From: Bacillota bacterium
Lineage (GTDB): Bacteria > Bacillota > Clostridia > Christensenellales > CAG-138
Assembly (NCBI GenBank): GCA_023451115.1
Contig: JAEXFV010000076.1
Location: 1-23,641, forward strand
DNA: 23,641 nt
Reading direction: 5' to 3'
Under the pieces are notes generated by a model that searched no databases, was not told where the DNA came from, and worked only from the letters and a program-made list of their open reading frames with translations. This document shows positions 7,667 through 15,490 of the stretch, in pieces. Position 1 is the first letter of the stretch. Each line of letters starts with the position of its first letter. The translations under genes and the position numbers were made by a program.

Positions 7667-8572
7667 ATGCCACAGTTACGCAGAGAGCAGATCGCTGCGA
7701 TGAACATCCATTACCGGCTGTTCCCGTTTGAATACTTTCTCAAAGCCCAGCAAGATCTGGGCATGAAAAGCATTGAGATGTGGTGCGGCGCGCCGCATTT
7801 CCTGCTGGGATATGACGGATATGAAGATTGTGCGCAAGTGAAGAAAATGGTGGAAGACCACGGCTTGCAGGTGGTAGCGTTTACCCCTGAGAGCGCGGGC
7901 TACCCCTTCACACTGTGCGGATGGGACGATGCGGTCTATGAAAAAGCGCTCAAGTACTTTGCCAACGGCATTGAGGCTGCTGGCAAAATGGGCGCTAAGG
8001 TTATGCCCATCAACTGCGCCGGCGGCGCGAAGGACCGGGATCCCCGCTATGCTTTTGAACGTGCGGTAGCATCCCTGCGCAAGCTGGCTCCTGTTGCCGC
8101 GGATAACGGCGTCACCTTGGCGGTGGAAACCATGTGCCCCGAAGCTTCCGTTACCATCAACACACTGGCTGAGCTCAAGCGGGTATTGGACGCGGTCAGT
8201 CATCCCAATGTAAAAGCCACGCTGGACGTTTGCTCCATGAGCGTTGCCTATGAAACCATGGAAGAGTGGTTTGCTTCATTGGGCAAGGACATCGTCCATA
8301 TTCACTTTACCGACGGCCGCCCCTATGGCCACCTGGTATGGGGCGAGGGCCTGCATCCGTTGGACGATTATATCCAGGTGCTGAACGACAACGACTATCA
8401 GGGATATCTGGGCCAGAACCTGAACGTCCGCGGCATGGTATTCGATCCTGCGCTGGTGGACGACGAGAAGGGCTATATTGGCCAGGATTTTGTGCCGGAG
8501 AATTATTGGTTCAATCCTGTGGTTGTTGACCGGAAGAACATGGCGGCGTTTGCCCCCTACCTGGCCGACTAA
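7667..8572 (+). CDS. FrlC-like sugar phosphate isomerase/epimerase, paralogue 1
   Basis: This is a xylose-isomerase-like TIM barrel (AP endonuclease 2 fold, PF01261), 301 aa, close in pattern to fructoselysine 3-epimerase FrlC (for example IEMWCGAPH and TPESAGYPF). Such enzymes move a carbonyl or invert C3 using a divalent metal held by Glu, Asp, His and Glu. The first three ligands are visible as Glu154 (LAVETMCP), Asp187 (ATLDVCSM) and His213 (HIHFTDGRP). The fourth position is Asn251 (GQNLN) where the next two paralogues have Glu. It also has a longer C-terminal stretch, residues 261-290, than its neighbours. The start is supported by GGAGGG 8 nt upstream. It is the first of four tandem paralogues. 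Confidence 0.88.
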   Translation: MPQLRREQIAAMNIHYRLFPFEYFLKAQQDLGMKSIEMWCGAPHFLLGYDGYEDCAQVKKMVEDHGLQVVAFTPESAGYPFTLCGWDDAVYEKALKYFANGIEAAGKMGAKVMPINCAGGAKDRDPRYAFERAVASLRKLAPVAADNGVTLAVETMCPEASVTINTLAELKRVLDAVSHPNVKATLDVCSMSVAYETMEEWFASLGKDIVHIHFTDGRPYGHLVWGEGLHPLDDYIQVLNDNDYQGYLGQNLNVRGMVFDPALVDDEKGYIGQDFVPENYWFNPVVVDRKNMAAFAPYLAD

Positions 8573-8592
8573 GGGAAAGGAGCAGAATAGTT

Positions 8593-9432
8593 ATGAAATA
8601 CTTCAGCAAAGACCGGTTTTGCAATTTCAATATCCATTATGCTGTGCTGCATACTTTGGAATACTTCTGCGAGTGCATGGAAAAGCTGGAAGTCACAAAC
8701 GTTGAGCTGATTGCAGGCCACCAGGGCTTGTTTATCGATCACAACGGCATCCAGGACACCACGCAAGTGCGCAAAATGCTCAAAGACCACGGACTCAAGG
8801 TGGGTGCTGTTTCCGCCGAGAGCTGCGGCTTCCAGTATCAGTTTGCGGTGAAGGGGAAGGAGTACCAGAAGAACACCTTTAACTTCTTCGCCAATGGCAT
8901 CCGCCTGGCCGCAGAGCTGGGTTCTCATATTCTCCAGGTAAACTCCGGCTGGGGCTACTGGAACGAATCCAAGGAAGAGGGCCTCAAGCGTGCAGCAGAC
9001 ATGCACCATCGCCTGTGCGAAGTGGGCAAGGAATACGGCGTGTATCTGGCGTGCGAATCCCTGCGCCCCCAGGAATCCCTGATCGGCTACAAAGTAGAGG
9101 ATATCAAAACCCTCTTTGACATGGTGGATCACCCCTACTTCAAGGCGATGATCGACACCTGCGCTATGGGCGTTGCCGGGGAAACCCTGCAGCAGTGGTT
9201 TGACGTTTTCGGCAGCGAAAACATCATTCATACCCACTTCCAGGACGGCACCCCCTATTATCACATGATTTGGGGCGAAGGCAAACACAATCTGAGCGAA
9301 TTCCTCAAGGTGCTGTATGATAACAATTATCAGGGCCTGATCAGCCAGGAGCTGACCATGGGCTCCTATTTCCAGGATCCCTTTGAATACGATAAACGCA
9401 ACGTGGCCGTATTTGCCGAGCACCTGTATTAA
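8593..9432 (+). CDS. FrlC-like sugar phosphate isomerase/epimerase, paralogue 2
   Basis: This is a TIM-barrel isomerase or epimerase of 279 aa in the same subfamily as its neighbours. All four expected metal ligands are present: Glu155 (LACESLRP), Asp188 (AMIDTCAM), His215 (HTHFQDGTP) and Glu253 (SQELTMG). The HMIWGEG segment after the His matches the substrate-side loop shared with paralogues 1 and 3. AAAGGAG lies 10 nt before the ATG. It starts 20 nt after the stop of paralogue 1. It is probably catalytically competent, but whether it isomerises an aldose or epimerises a ketose cannot be told from sequence. Confidence 0.9.
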   Translation: MKYFSKDRFCNFNIHYAVLHTLEYFCECMEKLEVTNVELIAGHQGLFIDHNGIQDTTQVRKMLKDHGLKVGAVSAESCGFQYQFAVKGKEYQKNTFNFFANGIRLAAELGSHILQVNSGWGYWNESKEEGLKRAADMHHRLCEVGKEYGVYLACESLRPQESLIGYKVEDIKTLFDMVDHPYFKAMIDTCAMGVAGETLQQWFDVFGSENIIHTHFQDGTPYYHMIWGEGKHNLSEFLKVLYDNNYQGLISQELTMGSYFQDPFEYDKRNVAVFAEHLY

Positions 9433-9452
9433 TCGCTGGGGAGGAGCAACAC

Positions 9453-10319
9453 ATGTCCAAATTATTGTTGGATCAGCTTGCGGCGACCAATATGGTCTAC
9501 GCTAGATTTTCCTTCCAGTATTTCCTGGATTCCATGCAGCGCTTAGGCGTGCGCAACATTGAGGTATATGGCTGCAGCCCGCACTTCCATTTTTACGATG
9601 GGGGGGACCCGACTCCCAGGCTGAAAAAGCAAATCCATGACAGCGGCCTCAAGGTGATCTCCATGATGCCGGAGGAAAACGTATATCCGGTGAATATCGC
9701 CGCAAAAGAAAAGCGCTTGCGGGATAATACCATTGCGCTATACAAAAAATTTATGACAGCGGCTGCAGAGCTTGACTGCCATCAGATGTTGCTTTGCCCT
9801 GGACGGCCTTACCGGGATATGCCCTATTCCGAGGGGTATCAATACTCCAAGGATTCGGTGGAACAGCTGGTAGAGTACGCCAAGGAAGTGGACGTGGTGC
9901 TTTGCTATGAAAACCTGCGCATTGGTGAAAGCACGCTGGCTACCAACCTGGAGGATCTGAACCGCATGGTCACAGAGGTCAACTCCCCTTACCTCAAATG
10001 CTGTGTAGACACCGTGCCGGTATATGCCGCCCATGAAAAGGTGGAGGATTATTTTGCTGTGATGGGCAAGAACATCCATCACTTCCACCTTAACGATGGC
10101 GCGCCGGACGGCCACCTGATGTGGGGCGACGGCACCCAGGATCTGGATGAACACCTGAACGCCCTGCGCAAATACAATTACACCCGCTATATTACCATGG
10201 AGATGGCGGCGGGCAAGTACCGGCTGGATCCGGAAAAGTATTATGCCTTGAACATCGAGTACCTGCGCCCTCACTTTGATGGCGGCGACCTGATGGGCTC
10301 CAACGAAAGGAGTGAGTGA
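9453..10319 (+). CDS. FrlC-like sugar phosphate isomerase/epimerase, paralogue 3
   Basis: This is a TIM-barrel isomerase or epimerase of 288 aa. The four metal ligands are complete: Glu153 (LCYENLRI), Asp186 (CCVDTVPV), His212 (HFHLNDGAP) and Glu250 (TMEMAAG). The loop HLMWGDG follows the His. GGGGAGGAGC precedes the ATG. The stop codon shares one base with the ATG of paralogue 4 (TGATG at 10317-10321), so those two are translationally coupled. Sequence similarity to paralogue 2 is modest, so an old duplication with separate function is more likely than redundancy. Confidence 0.9.
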   Translation: MSKLLLDQLAATNMVYARFSFQYFLDSMQRLGVRNIEVYGCSPHFHFYDGGDPTPRLKKQIHDSGLKVISMMPEENVYPVNIAAKEKRLRDNTIALYKKFMTAAAELDCHQMLLCPGRPYRDMPYSEGYQYSKDSVEQLVEYAKEVDVVLCYENLRIGESTLATNLEDLNRMVTEVNSPYLKCCVDTVPVYAAHEKVEDYFAVMGKNIHHFHLNDGAPDGHLMWGDGTQDLDEHLNALRKYNYTRYITMEMAAGKYRLDPEKYYALNIEYLRPHFDGGDLMGSNERSE

Positions 10320-11170
10320 TGGCGATGAAGATCAACAAAGAAACCCTTTGCGTAGTCAGTATGCCTTACTGGCATCATACCCTGGAGTACGGGCTGGAAA
10401 GCGTCGCTTCTTGCGGGTTCCAGAACGTGGAGTTCTGGGCTGCCTCGCCTCACTACTGCTATGCGGATTATACCGCGCAAGAGCGCAAAGCTCGCAAGCA
10501 GGAAATCCTGGCCATGATGAAGGCCCGCGGATTAAAAATGCCTGTATTTGCTCCGGAACAGATGGATCTATATACGCTCAACATCGCTTCCCCCGAGGCA
10601 TATATCCAGAGTACCAGTATGGACCGCATCATGGAGTACCTGGAGGACGCGGTGGAGTTTGGCGCAGGGGCAATGATGCTGGGCACCGGATGGCAGTATC
10701 TGGACGATCCCAAAGAGGAGAATTACCAGCGCAGCATCGCTGCGGTGAAAAAAATCGCCGCAAGAGCCCAGGAATTAGGGCTTACGCTGCTTATCGAACC
10801 CATGGGGAGAACATCCGGCACGTTTGTGTGGGATTTACCCACCCTGCAGCAGTACTTGAAGGATGTAAACCTTCCCAATGTCAAGGCTTGCCTGAACACT
10901 GCCGGCATTCTGGAAGACGAACATTCCCTGAAGGAGTGGTTTGAGGGTTTGCAGGGCTGCGTAGGCCATGTGCATTTTGCCGACAAGGGCGGCAAAATCT
11001 TGGGAATGGGCGGCGCGGATGTAGACAGCGAGTTGCATCTTTTGGAAACGTTGGGGTATGATGGGCTGGTATCTCTGAATATCACGTTCCGGGATTGCTG
11101 CATCAATCCGGACAGGGCCGTGTTCCCATCAGCAAAATGGCTGAAAAAGAAAGGCTTTTTAGAGGACTAA
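10319..11170 (+). CDS. FrlC-like TIM-barrel paralogue 4 with altered metal site
   Basis: The product is 283 aa with the same barrel fold, but two metal-ligand positions are changed. Glu160 (LLIEPMG) and His219 (GHVHFAD) remain. The expected Asp is Asn193 (ACLNTAGI) and the expected last Glu is Asn254 (VSLNITF). The loop after the His (KGGKILGMGG) is also unlike the HxxWGEG of its neighbours. The ATG at 10319 is favoured by AAAGGAG (10306-10312) with a 6-nt gap. GTG 10316 and ATG 10325 are alternatives. Its translation is coupled to paralogue 3. It may be a catalytically different or non-catalytic partner. The reading frame is fully intact, so this is not a decaying gene. Confidence 0.85.
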   Translation: MAMKINKETLCVVSMPYWHHTLEYGLESVASCGFQNVEFWAASPHYCYADYTAQERKARKQEILAMMKARGLKMPVFAPEQMDLYTLNIASPEAYIQSTSMDRIMEYLEDAVEFGAGAMMLGTGWQYLDDPKEENYQRSIAAVKKIAARAQELGLTLLIEPMGRTSGTFVWDLPTLQQYLKDVNLPNVKACLNTAGILEDEHSLKEWFEGLQGCVGHVHFADKGGKILGMGGADVDSELHLLETLGYDGLVSLNITFRDCCINPDRAVFPSAKWLKKKGFLED

Positions 11171-11198
11171 CGCTTGAAATGTCATTGCATTGGAATGT

Positions 11199-11226
11199 AT
11201 CCCGTGCCCTTTTTTGGGCGCGGGAT
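11199..11226 (+). terminator. Terminator after the isomerase array
   Basis: ATCCCGTGCCC (11199-11209) pairs with GGGCGCGGGAT (11216-11226), with one T-G wobble and a loop of six T. The downstream T-run is weak (GGGTTTCGTTTTC). It lies between paralogue 4 and the MFS gene and probably ends most transcripts of the isomerase operon. Confidence 0.65.
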
Positions 11227-11292
11227 GGGTTTCGTTTTCGGCATGTAATAGGCAAATAAACGACGAAAAAGGATAGGCTAGATAGAAGCGCT

Positions 11293-12486
11293 ATGGAAAA
11301 TAAAGCAAAGGCCCTGTTGAAAAACGCGCCGTATCTCCTGTTTTTTACGCTGTATTGGGGGGCGGCTTCCTTTTTTGAGCCATACCTAAGCCTGTTTTTG
11401 GACTTCAGAGGTCTGAATGGGGCACAAATTGGCGGGATTCACTGTGCACTGTATGTAATCACGCTGATCGCGTCTTTTTTTATGGGATATTTGTCCGATA
11501 AGACTGGCCGCCCGAAATTGGTGCTGATTTTGACCATACTGGGCGCTATGGCTGCAACCTGGTTTACCAAAGTGTCGCAAGGGTTGCTGGAATTGGCCGT
11601 TGCCTGTGTCCTCTACGGCTTTTTTACAGCCCCTGCAACGGATTTGGCGGACAAAATCGCCATTGAAAACACCCCAAATGCCATGCGCTTTTACGGAATT
11701 TTCCGCATGGGCGGTTCCGTAGGGTACTGTATTGGTACGGTATTGGCTGGCGCAGTCATTGCAAGCTATGGCTTTCTAACCTCTATGGATATTTATATCC
11801 TCACCATGTTTGGCTGCCTCTTGACTTGCCTGTGCATGAAAAGCTCTCATAGAGTAAAAGAGGTGCGCAAAAACAAGGTCCCCTTGAGCCAGATATTTAA
11901 AAACCCAAAAGCTTACTATATTTATGGGTGCATGGCGTTTTGGGGCGTGGTGGGCTCAGGCGGGCTGTCGTATGCTTCCATCTATGTATCCAAGATGGGA
12001 TATGACACCAATTACACAGCAACCCTGATTGCCGCTGCTATGCTGGGGCAGATGCTCATGTTTCTGCTGGTGCCGTATTTTCTGAAAAAGCTGGGCAAAG
12101 AGGCCAGCATATCCACTGCGTTGGTGCTGCTGTTCTTTCGGATTTTTGCCCTGACGTTGTGTAGGGAGTTGCCTTTGCCGGTTGTGCTGATTTTGCACCT
12201 GATCGGCGGCAGCAGCGAGGCGTTGATGCTGTGCGCGATTGTAGCGCTGGTCAACGACACATTCTCGGAGCGGGTCAGCAGCACGGCACAAACGCTAAAG
12301 AGCGTGGCGTCCAAAGGAATTGGCAGCAGTTTGGGCACGCTGGCCATTGGCGTGATGTTCGACCATATGGATGCATTTTGGGTGATGATGCTGGTATCCC
12401 TTTCCTGCCTGGCCTTTGCCAGCATAGCTTGGATCTGGCACAAAACTCTGCAAAAAAGGTTGTCCCTGCAAACGGTGCAGGAATAA
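11293..12486 (+). CDS. MFS permease (LacY/nucleoside-symporter-like)
   Basis: This is an integral membrane transporter of the major facilitator superfamily, 397 aa, with about 12 hydrophobic segments in two halves. The loop between helices 2 and 3 carries the MFS motif A form GYLSDKTGRPK near residue 65. The opening (YLLFFTLYWGAASFFEPYLSLFL, a stretch of helix 1) is like the MFS_1_like (PF12832) group that includes LacY-type and nucleoside H+ symporters. It probably carries a sugar or glycoside by proton symport. The ribosome site is weak, and the gene follows a terminator, so it may be less expressed than its neighbours. No promoter is clear in 11227-11292. The substrate cannot be told from sequence. 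Confidence 0.85.
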   Translation: MENKAKALLKNAPYLLFFTLYWGAASFFEPYLSLFLDFRGLNGAQIGGIHCALYVITLIASFFMGYLSDKTGRPKLVLILTILGAMAATWFTKVSQGLLELAVACVLYGFFTAPATDLADKIAIENTPNAMRFYGIFRMGGSVGYCIGTVLAGAVIASYGFLTSMDIYILTMFGCLLTCLCMKSSHRVKEVRKNKVPLSQIFKNPKAYYIYGCMAFWGVVGSGGLSYASIYVSKMGYDTNYTATLIAAAMLGQMLMFLLVPYFLKKLGKEASISTALVLLFFRIFALTLCRELPLPVVLILHLIGGSSEALMLCAIVALVNDTFSERVSSTAQTLKSVASKGIGSSLGTLAIGVMFDHMDAFWVMMLVSLSCLAFASIAWIWHKTLQKRLSLQTVQE

Positions 12487-12533
12487 GATAGCGCGAAACA
12501 AGGATTATTTGGATTTTAACGGAGGAGATCAAA

Positions 12534-13178
12534 ATGATTCAAAAAGAGCAAATTGTTGATTTAAGCCAAAAAATAATGCGCAGGGGCGAAAACTTCCCCT
12601 TCCATTCCGACTACATTGGCAACCGGCACACCGGAGAGTGGTATGTCATGTCCAATATTTTTATCGGTTCTCATGTGGCGACCCATGTAGAGTGCCCCCG
12701 CCATCATGTGAAGGACGGCCTGGACTGCCTGCATTATCCTCTGGAAAACCTGATGGGGGACTGCATTACCCTGGATTGCACCGGCAAGGAAGTGGACGAG
12801 CCCATCACCCTGGAAGAGGTAAAACGCTATGAAGGCCAGATCAAGAAGGGGGATATCATCTTCCTGTGGACTGGTTTTGACCAATATCACCGGACAGAGC
12901 GTTGGACGGATTACCGCTACATCGCCGAAGATGCTATGGAATGGCTGGTTTCTTTTGAGCCCAAAGCCATTGGCGTGGATGCCTACGGCATTGAAATCCC
13001 CGGCGAAGGCACCGGCGAGCCCAACCATATGCGTTGCTTCAATCGGAACATCGCTGTTGTAGAAGCGCTGACCAATTTGGGCGAAATCGCCAACCAGCGC
13101 ACCACTGTGTTTATGCTGGTGCTGCCCATGGAGGGCGTGGACGCTTGCCCCGTTCGGGCTATTGCTATCAAAGACTAG
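12534..13178 (+). CDS. Cyclase-family metal-dependent hydrolase, copy 1
   Basis: The product is 214 aa in the cyclase/kynurenine formamidase-like family (PF04199), which hydrolyses amides or lactones with Zn or Mn. The family motif HxGTHxDxPxH appears as HVATHVECPRH (residues 47-57), with Ala for Gly and Glu for Asp. The motif histidines are intact. The C-terminal part includes FLWTGFDQYH, IGVDAYGIEIPG and NHMRCFNRNIAVVEAL, matching the 'D..S.e.p' and 'h..ll......ie.l.nl' regions of the family. A GGAGGAGA site precedes the ATG. It starts 47 nt after the MFS gene. In a sugar cluster a lactonase role is plausible, though this is inference. Confidence 0.85.
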   Translation: MIQKEQIVDLSQKIMRRGENFPFHSDYIGNRHTGEWYVMSNIFIGSHVATHVECPRHHVKDGLDCLHYPLENLMGDCITLDCTGKEVDEPITLEEVKRYEGQIKKGDIIFLWTGFDQYHRTERWTDYRYIAEDAMEWLVSFEPKAIGVDAYGIEIPGEGTGEPNHMRCFNRNIAVVEALTNLGEIANQRTTVFMLVLPMEGVDACPVRAIAIKD

Positions 13179-13838
13179 TGAGGAGGCAGAACGATGAAAT
13201 TGGATTTTAGCAAAGTAGTGGATTTGAGCCAGCAGCTTTTGCAAAATAAAGAAAACTTTGGCTTCCGTAGCGTGTATTGCGGCACCAATCGCCCGGATTG
13301 GTATGTAATGAGCGATATTCTCATGGGTTCCCATGCAGGCACCCACGTGGAGTGCCCCCGGCACCATGATAAAAACGGCTTGGATTGCATGAACTACCCC
13401 TTGGAGAACCTGGTGGGAGATTGCATTACCCTGGATTGCACCGGTAAGGAAGTGGACGAGCCCATCACCCTGGAAGAGGTGAAGCGCTACGAAGGCCAGA
13501 TCAAAAAAGGCGATATCATTTTCCTTTGGACCGGGTTTGATCAATATCACCGCACGGATCGTTGGCGGGATTACCGTTACATCGCCGAAGACGCGATGGA
13601 ATGGCTGGTTTCCTTTGAGCCCAAGGCCATTGGCGTAGACGCTTTTGGCATTGAAATCCCCGGCGAGGGCACTGGCGAACCCAACCATATGCGTTGCTTC
13701 AACCGGAACATTGCTGTGGTGGAAGCGCTGACCAACCTGGGAGAAATCGCAGGACAGCGTACAACCGTATTGATGCTGATCCTGCCTATGGAAGGCGTGG
13801 ATGCTTGCCCAGTACGCGCAATCGCCATCAAAGAATAG
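12756..13838 (+). repeat. Tandem duplication within the twin cyclase genes
   Basis: The 3' two thirds of the two genes (12756-13178 and 13416-13838) form a direct repeat with a 660-nt period. Reading three 60-nt blocks by eye gave 4, 11 and 6 differences, mostly synonymous, so nucleotide identity is near 88% while protein identity is 95%. The 5' parts align much less well and need a one-residue gap. Confidence 0.8.
13194..13838 (+). CDS. Cyclase-family metal-dependent hydrolase, copy 2
   Basis: This is a tandem paralogue of the preceding gene, also 214 aa and offset by exactly 660 nt. The motif reads HAGTHVECPRH at residues 47-57, so the canonical Gly is kept but Asp is again Glu. Residues 75-214 differ from copy 1 at only 7 of 140 positions, while about half of the first 74 residues differ. 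The N-terminal difference surrounds the metal motif, so substrate choice may differ between copies. These enzymes often form dimers or tetramers, and hetero-oligomers are possible. The ribosome site is GTGAGGAGG just upstream. It ends 21 nt before the second kinase, suggesting one operon. Confidence 0.85.
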   Translation: MKLDFSKVVDLSQQLLQNKENFGFRSVYCGTNRPDWYVMSDILMGSHAGTHVECPRHHDKNGLDCMNYPLENLVGDCITLDCTGKEVDEPITLEEVKRYEGQIKKGDIIFLWTGFDQYHRTDRWRDYRYIAEDAMEWLVSFEPKAIGVDAFGIEIPGEGTGEPNHMRCFNRNIAVVEALTNLGEIAGQRTTVLMLILPMEGVDACPVRAIAIKE

Positions 13839-13859
13839 TGAAATGGAGTAAATTAGGGA

Positions 13860-15347
13860 ATGAGCAATAAAAAATACGTTCTGTCGATTGATCAAGGAAC
13901 CACATCCTCCAAGGCCCTGCTTTTGGACCGGGAGGGAAGGGTGGTTGCGATTTCTCGCAGCACCACCCATTCCCTGTTTTACCCTCAGAATGGATTTGTG
14001 GAACAGGATGCGGAGGAGATTTATCAGGAAGTCTGCCGTATCGCACGGGACGTAATTGCCCAAGCAGGGGCTACCCCAAACGAGGTAGCCTGCCTGACCC
14101 TTTCGGTGCAAACCGGTGTATTGCTGTTTTGGGACCGGAAGACTGGAAAGCCGGTATACAACCTGGTGGGCTGGCAGTGCGCCAGAGGCCAGGAAACGGT
14201 AGATCAGCTTACCCAGGAGGAGCAGAATTATATCCGCAAGATTACCGGCACCCCAATGAACGGGCACTCCATTGCAGCTAAAATGAACTGGATGTTCCAG
14301 AACGTGGAAGGGCTGTATGAGCGGGTTAAGTCCGGCGAGGTCATGATGGGCACGGACGAAGGATATTTGGTGTGGCGGTTAACCGGCGGCGCTTGTCACC
14401 CCATCGAGTATAACAATGCCTGTACCACCGAACTGTTTGATTTTAAAACCATGGATTGGGATCCCAGGCTAATGAAAAAATTCCACGTGGATGCCAGCAT
14501 GCTGCCCACTGTTATGAGCAGCGACTCCATGTTTGGGGTAATTCAGGAGCAGGGGCTGGAGGGGATTGAAATTTGGGGCGCTATGTGGGATAGCTGCGCT
14601 GCGCTGTTCTCCCACAGAGGGTATAGCATTGGCGACGCCAAGGCGTCCTATGGTACCGGCACCACCATTGTGGTAAACGTGGGTACGGAATTCCCCAAAA
14701 CCACTACTGACCGTTTAACCATCGGATGGGGGCTGAAAGGGAAAATTATCTACCTCCGGCACGCCAATGCCCTGTGCACCGGCGCTACCATCAAGTGGCT
14801 GGTGGATGCATTGGGGATGATCCCCGATGTGCAAAGCTCGGAAGCAGTGGCGGCAAGCGTGGCGGATACGGGCGGCGTTTATCTGGTGCCGGCTTTTTCC
14901 GGGCTTGCTGCGCCATACTTTGACGATAAGGCGCGTGCCTGCATCATAGGCATGACGCGGGCTACGGAAAAGGCGCATATTGTCCGTGCTGGCTTGGAAA
15001 GCATTGCGTATCAGGTAAAGGCCATGCTGGATAGCGCACTGGAGGTATCCGGGTATCCCTGCGAGCGGCTCTATGCGGACAGCGGCGCCAGCAGCAACGC
15101 TTTGTTGATGCAATTTCAGGCGGACCTGCTGGGCATCCAGGTGGTCAGCGAGAACGTGCCGGAAGCTTCCGCTGTAGGCATGGCGTATTTCGGTGGATTG
15201 GCCTGCGGCTTTTACGATAAGCTGGACGATTTGGCGCAGCTGAGCAAGTCTCTGCATGTGTATGAGCCAACATGGGACGAGCAGACCCGCCAGCGGCATT
15301 ATCGCGGCTGGCAGGATGCGGTGCAAAAATCCCATAGCGATCTGTAG
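13860..15347 (+). CDS. Glycerol-kinase-like FGGY kinase with altered substrate site
   Basis: This is an FGGY kinase of 495 aa whose layout follows glycerol kinase. Visible parts are LSIDQGTTSSKALLLD (residues 8-23), FWDRKTGKPVYNLVGWQ (90-106), GTDEGYLVWRLTGG, the catalytic Asp244 (AMWDSCAALF), YGTGTT (264-269) and the second signature ACIIGMTRATEKAHIVRAGLE. The two residues that hold glycerol in E. coli GlpK, Arg83 and Glu84, align with Thr85 and Gly86, and the region of Tyr135 reads NGHS. Trp105 and the catalytic Asp are kept. The ATP side is therefore intact, but the substrate is probably not glycerol. A tetrulose, apulose, erythritol or similar short polyol or ketose is possible. It follows the second cyclase gene closely and ends the operon. 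Confidence 0.9.
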   Translation: MSNKKYVLSIDQGTTSSKALLLDREGRVVAISRSTTHSLFYPQNGFVEQDAEEIYQEVCRIARDVIAQAGATPNEVACLTLSVQTGVLLFWDRKTGKPVYNLVGWQCARGQETVDQLTQEEQNYIRKITGTPMNGHSIAAKMNWMFQNVEGLYERVKSGEVMMGTDEGYLVWRLTGGACHPIEYNNACTTELFDFKTMDWDPRLMKKFHVDASMLPTVMSSDSMFGVIQEQGLEGIEIWGAMWDSCAALFSHRGYSIGDAKASYGTGTTIVVNVGTEFPKTTTDRLTIGWGLKGKIIYLRHANALCTGATIKWLVDALGMIPDVQSSEAVAASVADTGGVYLVPAFSGLAAPYFDDKARACIIGMTRATEKAHIVRAGLESIAYQVKAMLDSALEVSGYPCERLYADSGASSNALLMQFQADLLGIQVVSENVPEASAVGMAYFGGLACGFYDKLDDLAQLSKSLHVYEPTWDEQTRQRHYRGWQDAVQKSHSDL

Positions 15348-15393
15348 CCGTTGGATTGTAGTGGCGGAATGACCCTGCAGATGCAAATGATAG

Positions 15394-15424
15394 ATCAATA
15401 TTGATATAAAAATTATTTATATCA
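15394..15424. promoter_or_regulatory. Cluster of AT-rich palindromes
   Basis: ATCAATATTGAT (15394-15405) is a perfect 12-bp palindrome. It overlaps a 9-bp inverted repeat, TGATATAAA (15402-15410) with TTTATATCA (15416-15424). Together they look like operator half-sites more than a terminator. They lie just downstream of the second kinase and before the first transketolase pair. Confidence 0.35.
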
Positions 15425-15439
15425 GATAAGGCCGAAAGA

Positions 15440-15490
15440 AGAAAACGCAGCAATGTTGGAGGCAAAACCCCCGTGTTTGCTGCGTTTTCT
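15440..15490 (+). terminator. Terminator after the second FGGY kinase
   Basis: AGAAAACGCAGCAA (15440-15453) pairs perfectly over 14 bp with TTGCTGCGTTTTCT (15477-15490), with a 23-nt loop and T/C-rich sequence after it. In the 331-nt gap 15348-15678 I see this hairpin, the palindromes before it, ATGATATCAT (15561-15570) and the transketolase ribosome site. No gene is visible there, and the promoter for the next operon is not clear. Confidence 0.65.

Noticed and set aside
12756..13838. Assembly duplication of the cyclase gene
   Set aside because: The copies differ at many synonymous sites and strongly in the 5' third, so this is a biological tandem duplication.
12561..14267. Long open frame of 568 codons on the minus strand
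   Set aside because: It lies antisense to two cyclase genes and the second kinase, has low-complexity His/Gln-rich composition and repeats itself because the cyclases are duplicated. It is a codon-bias shadow.
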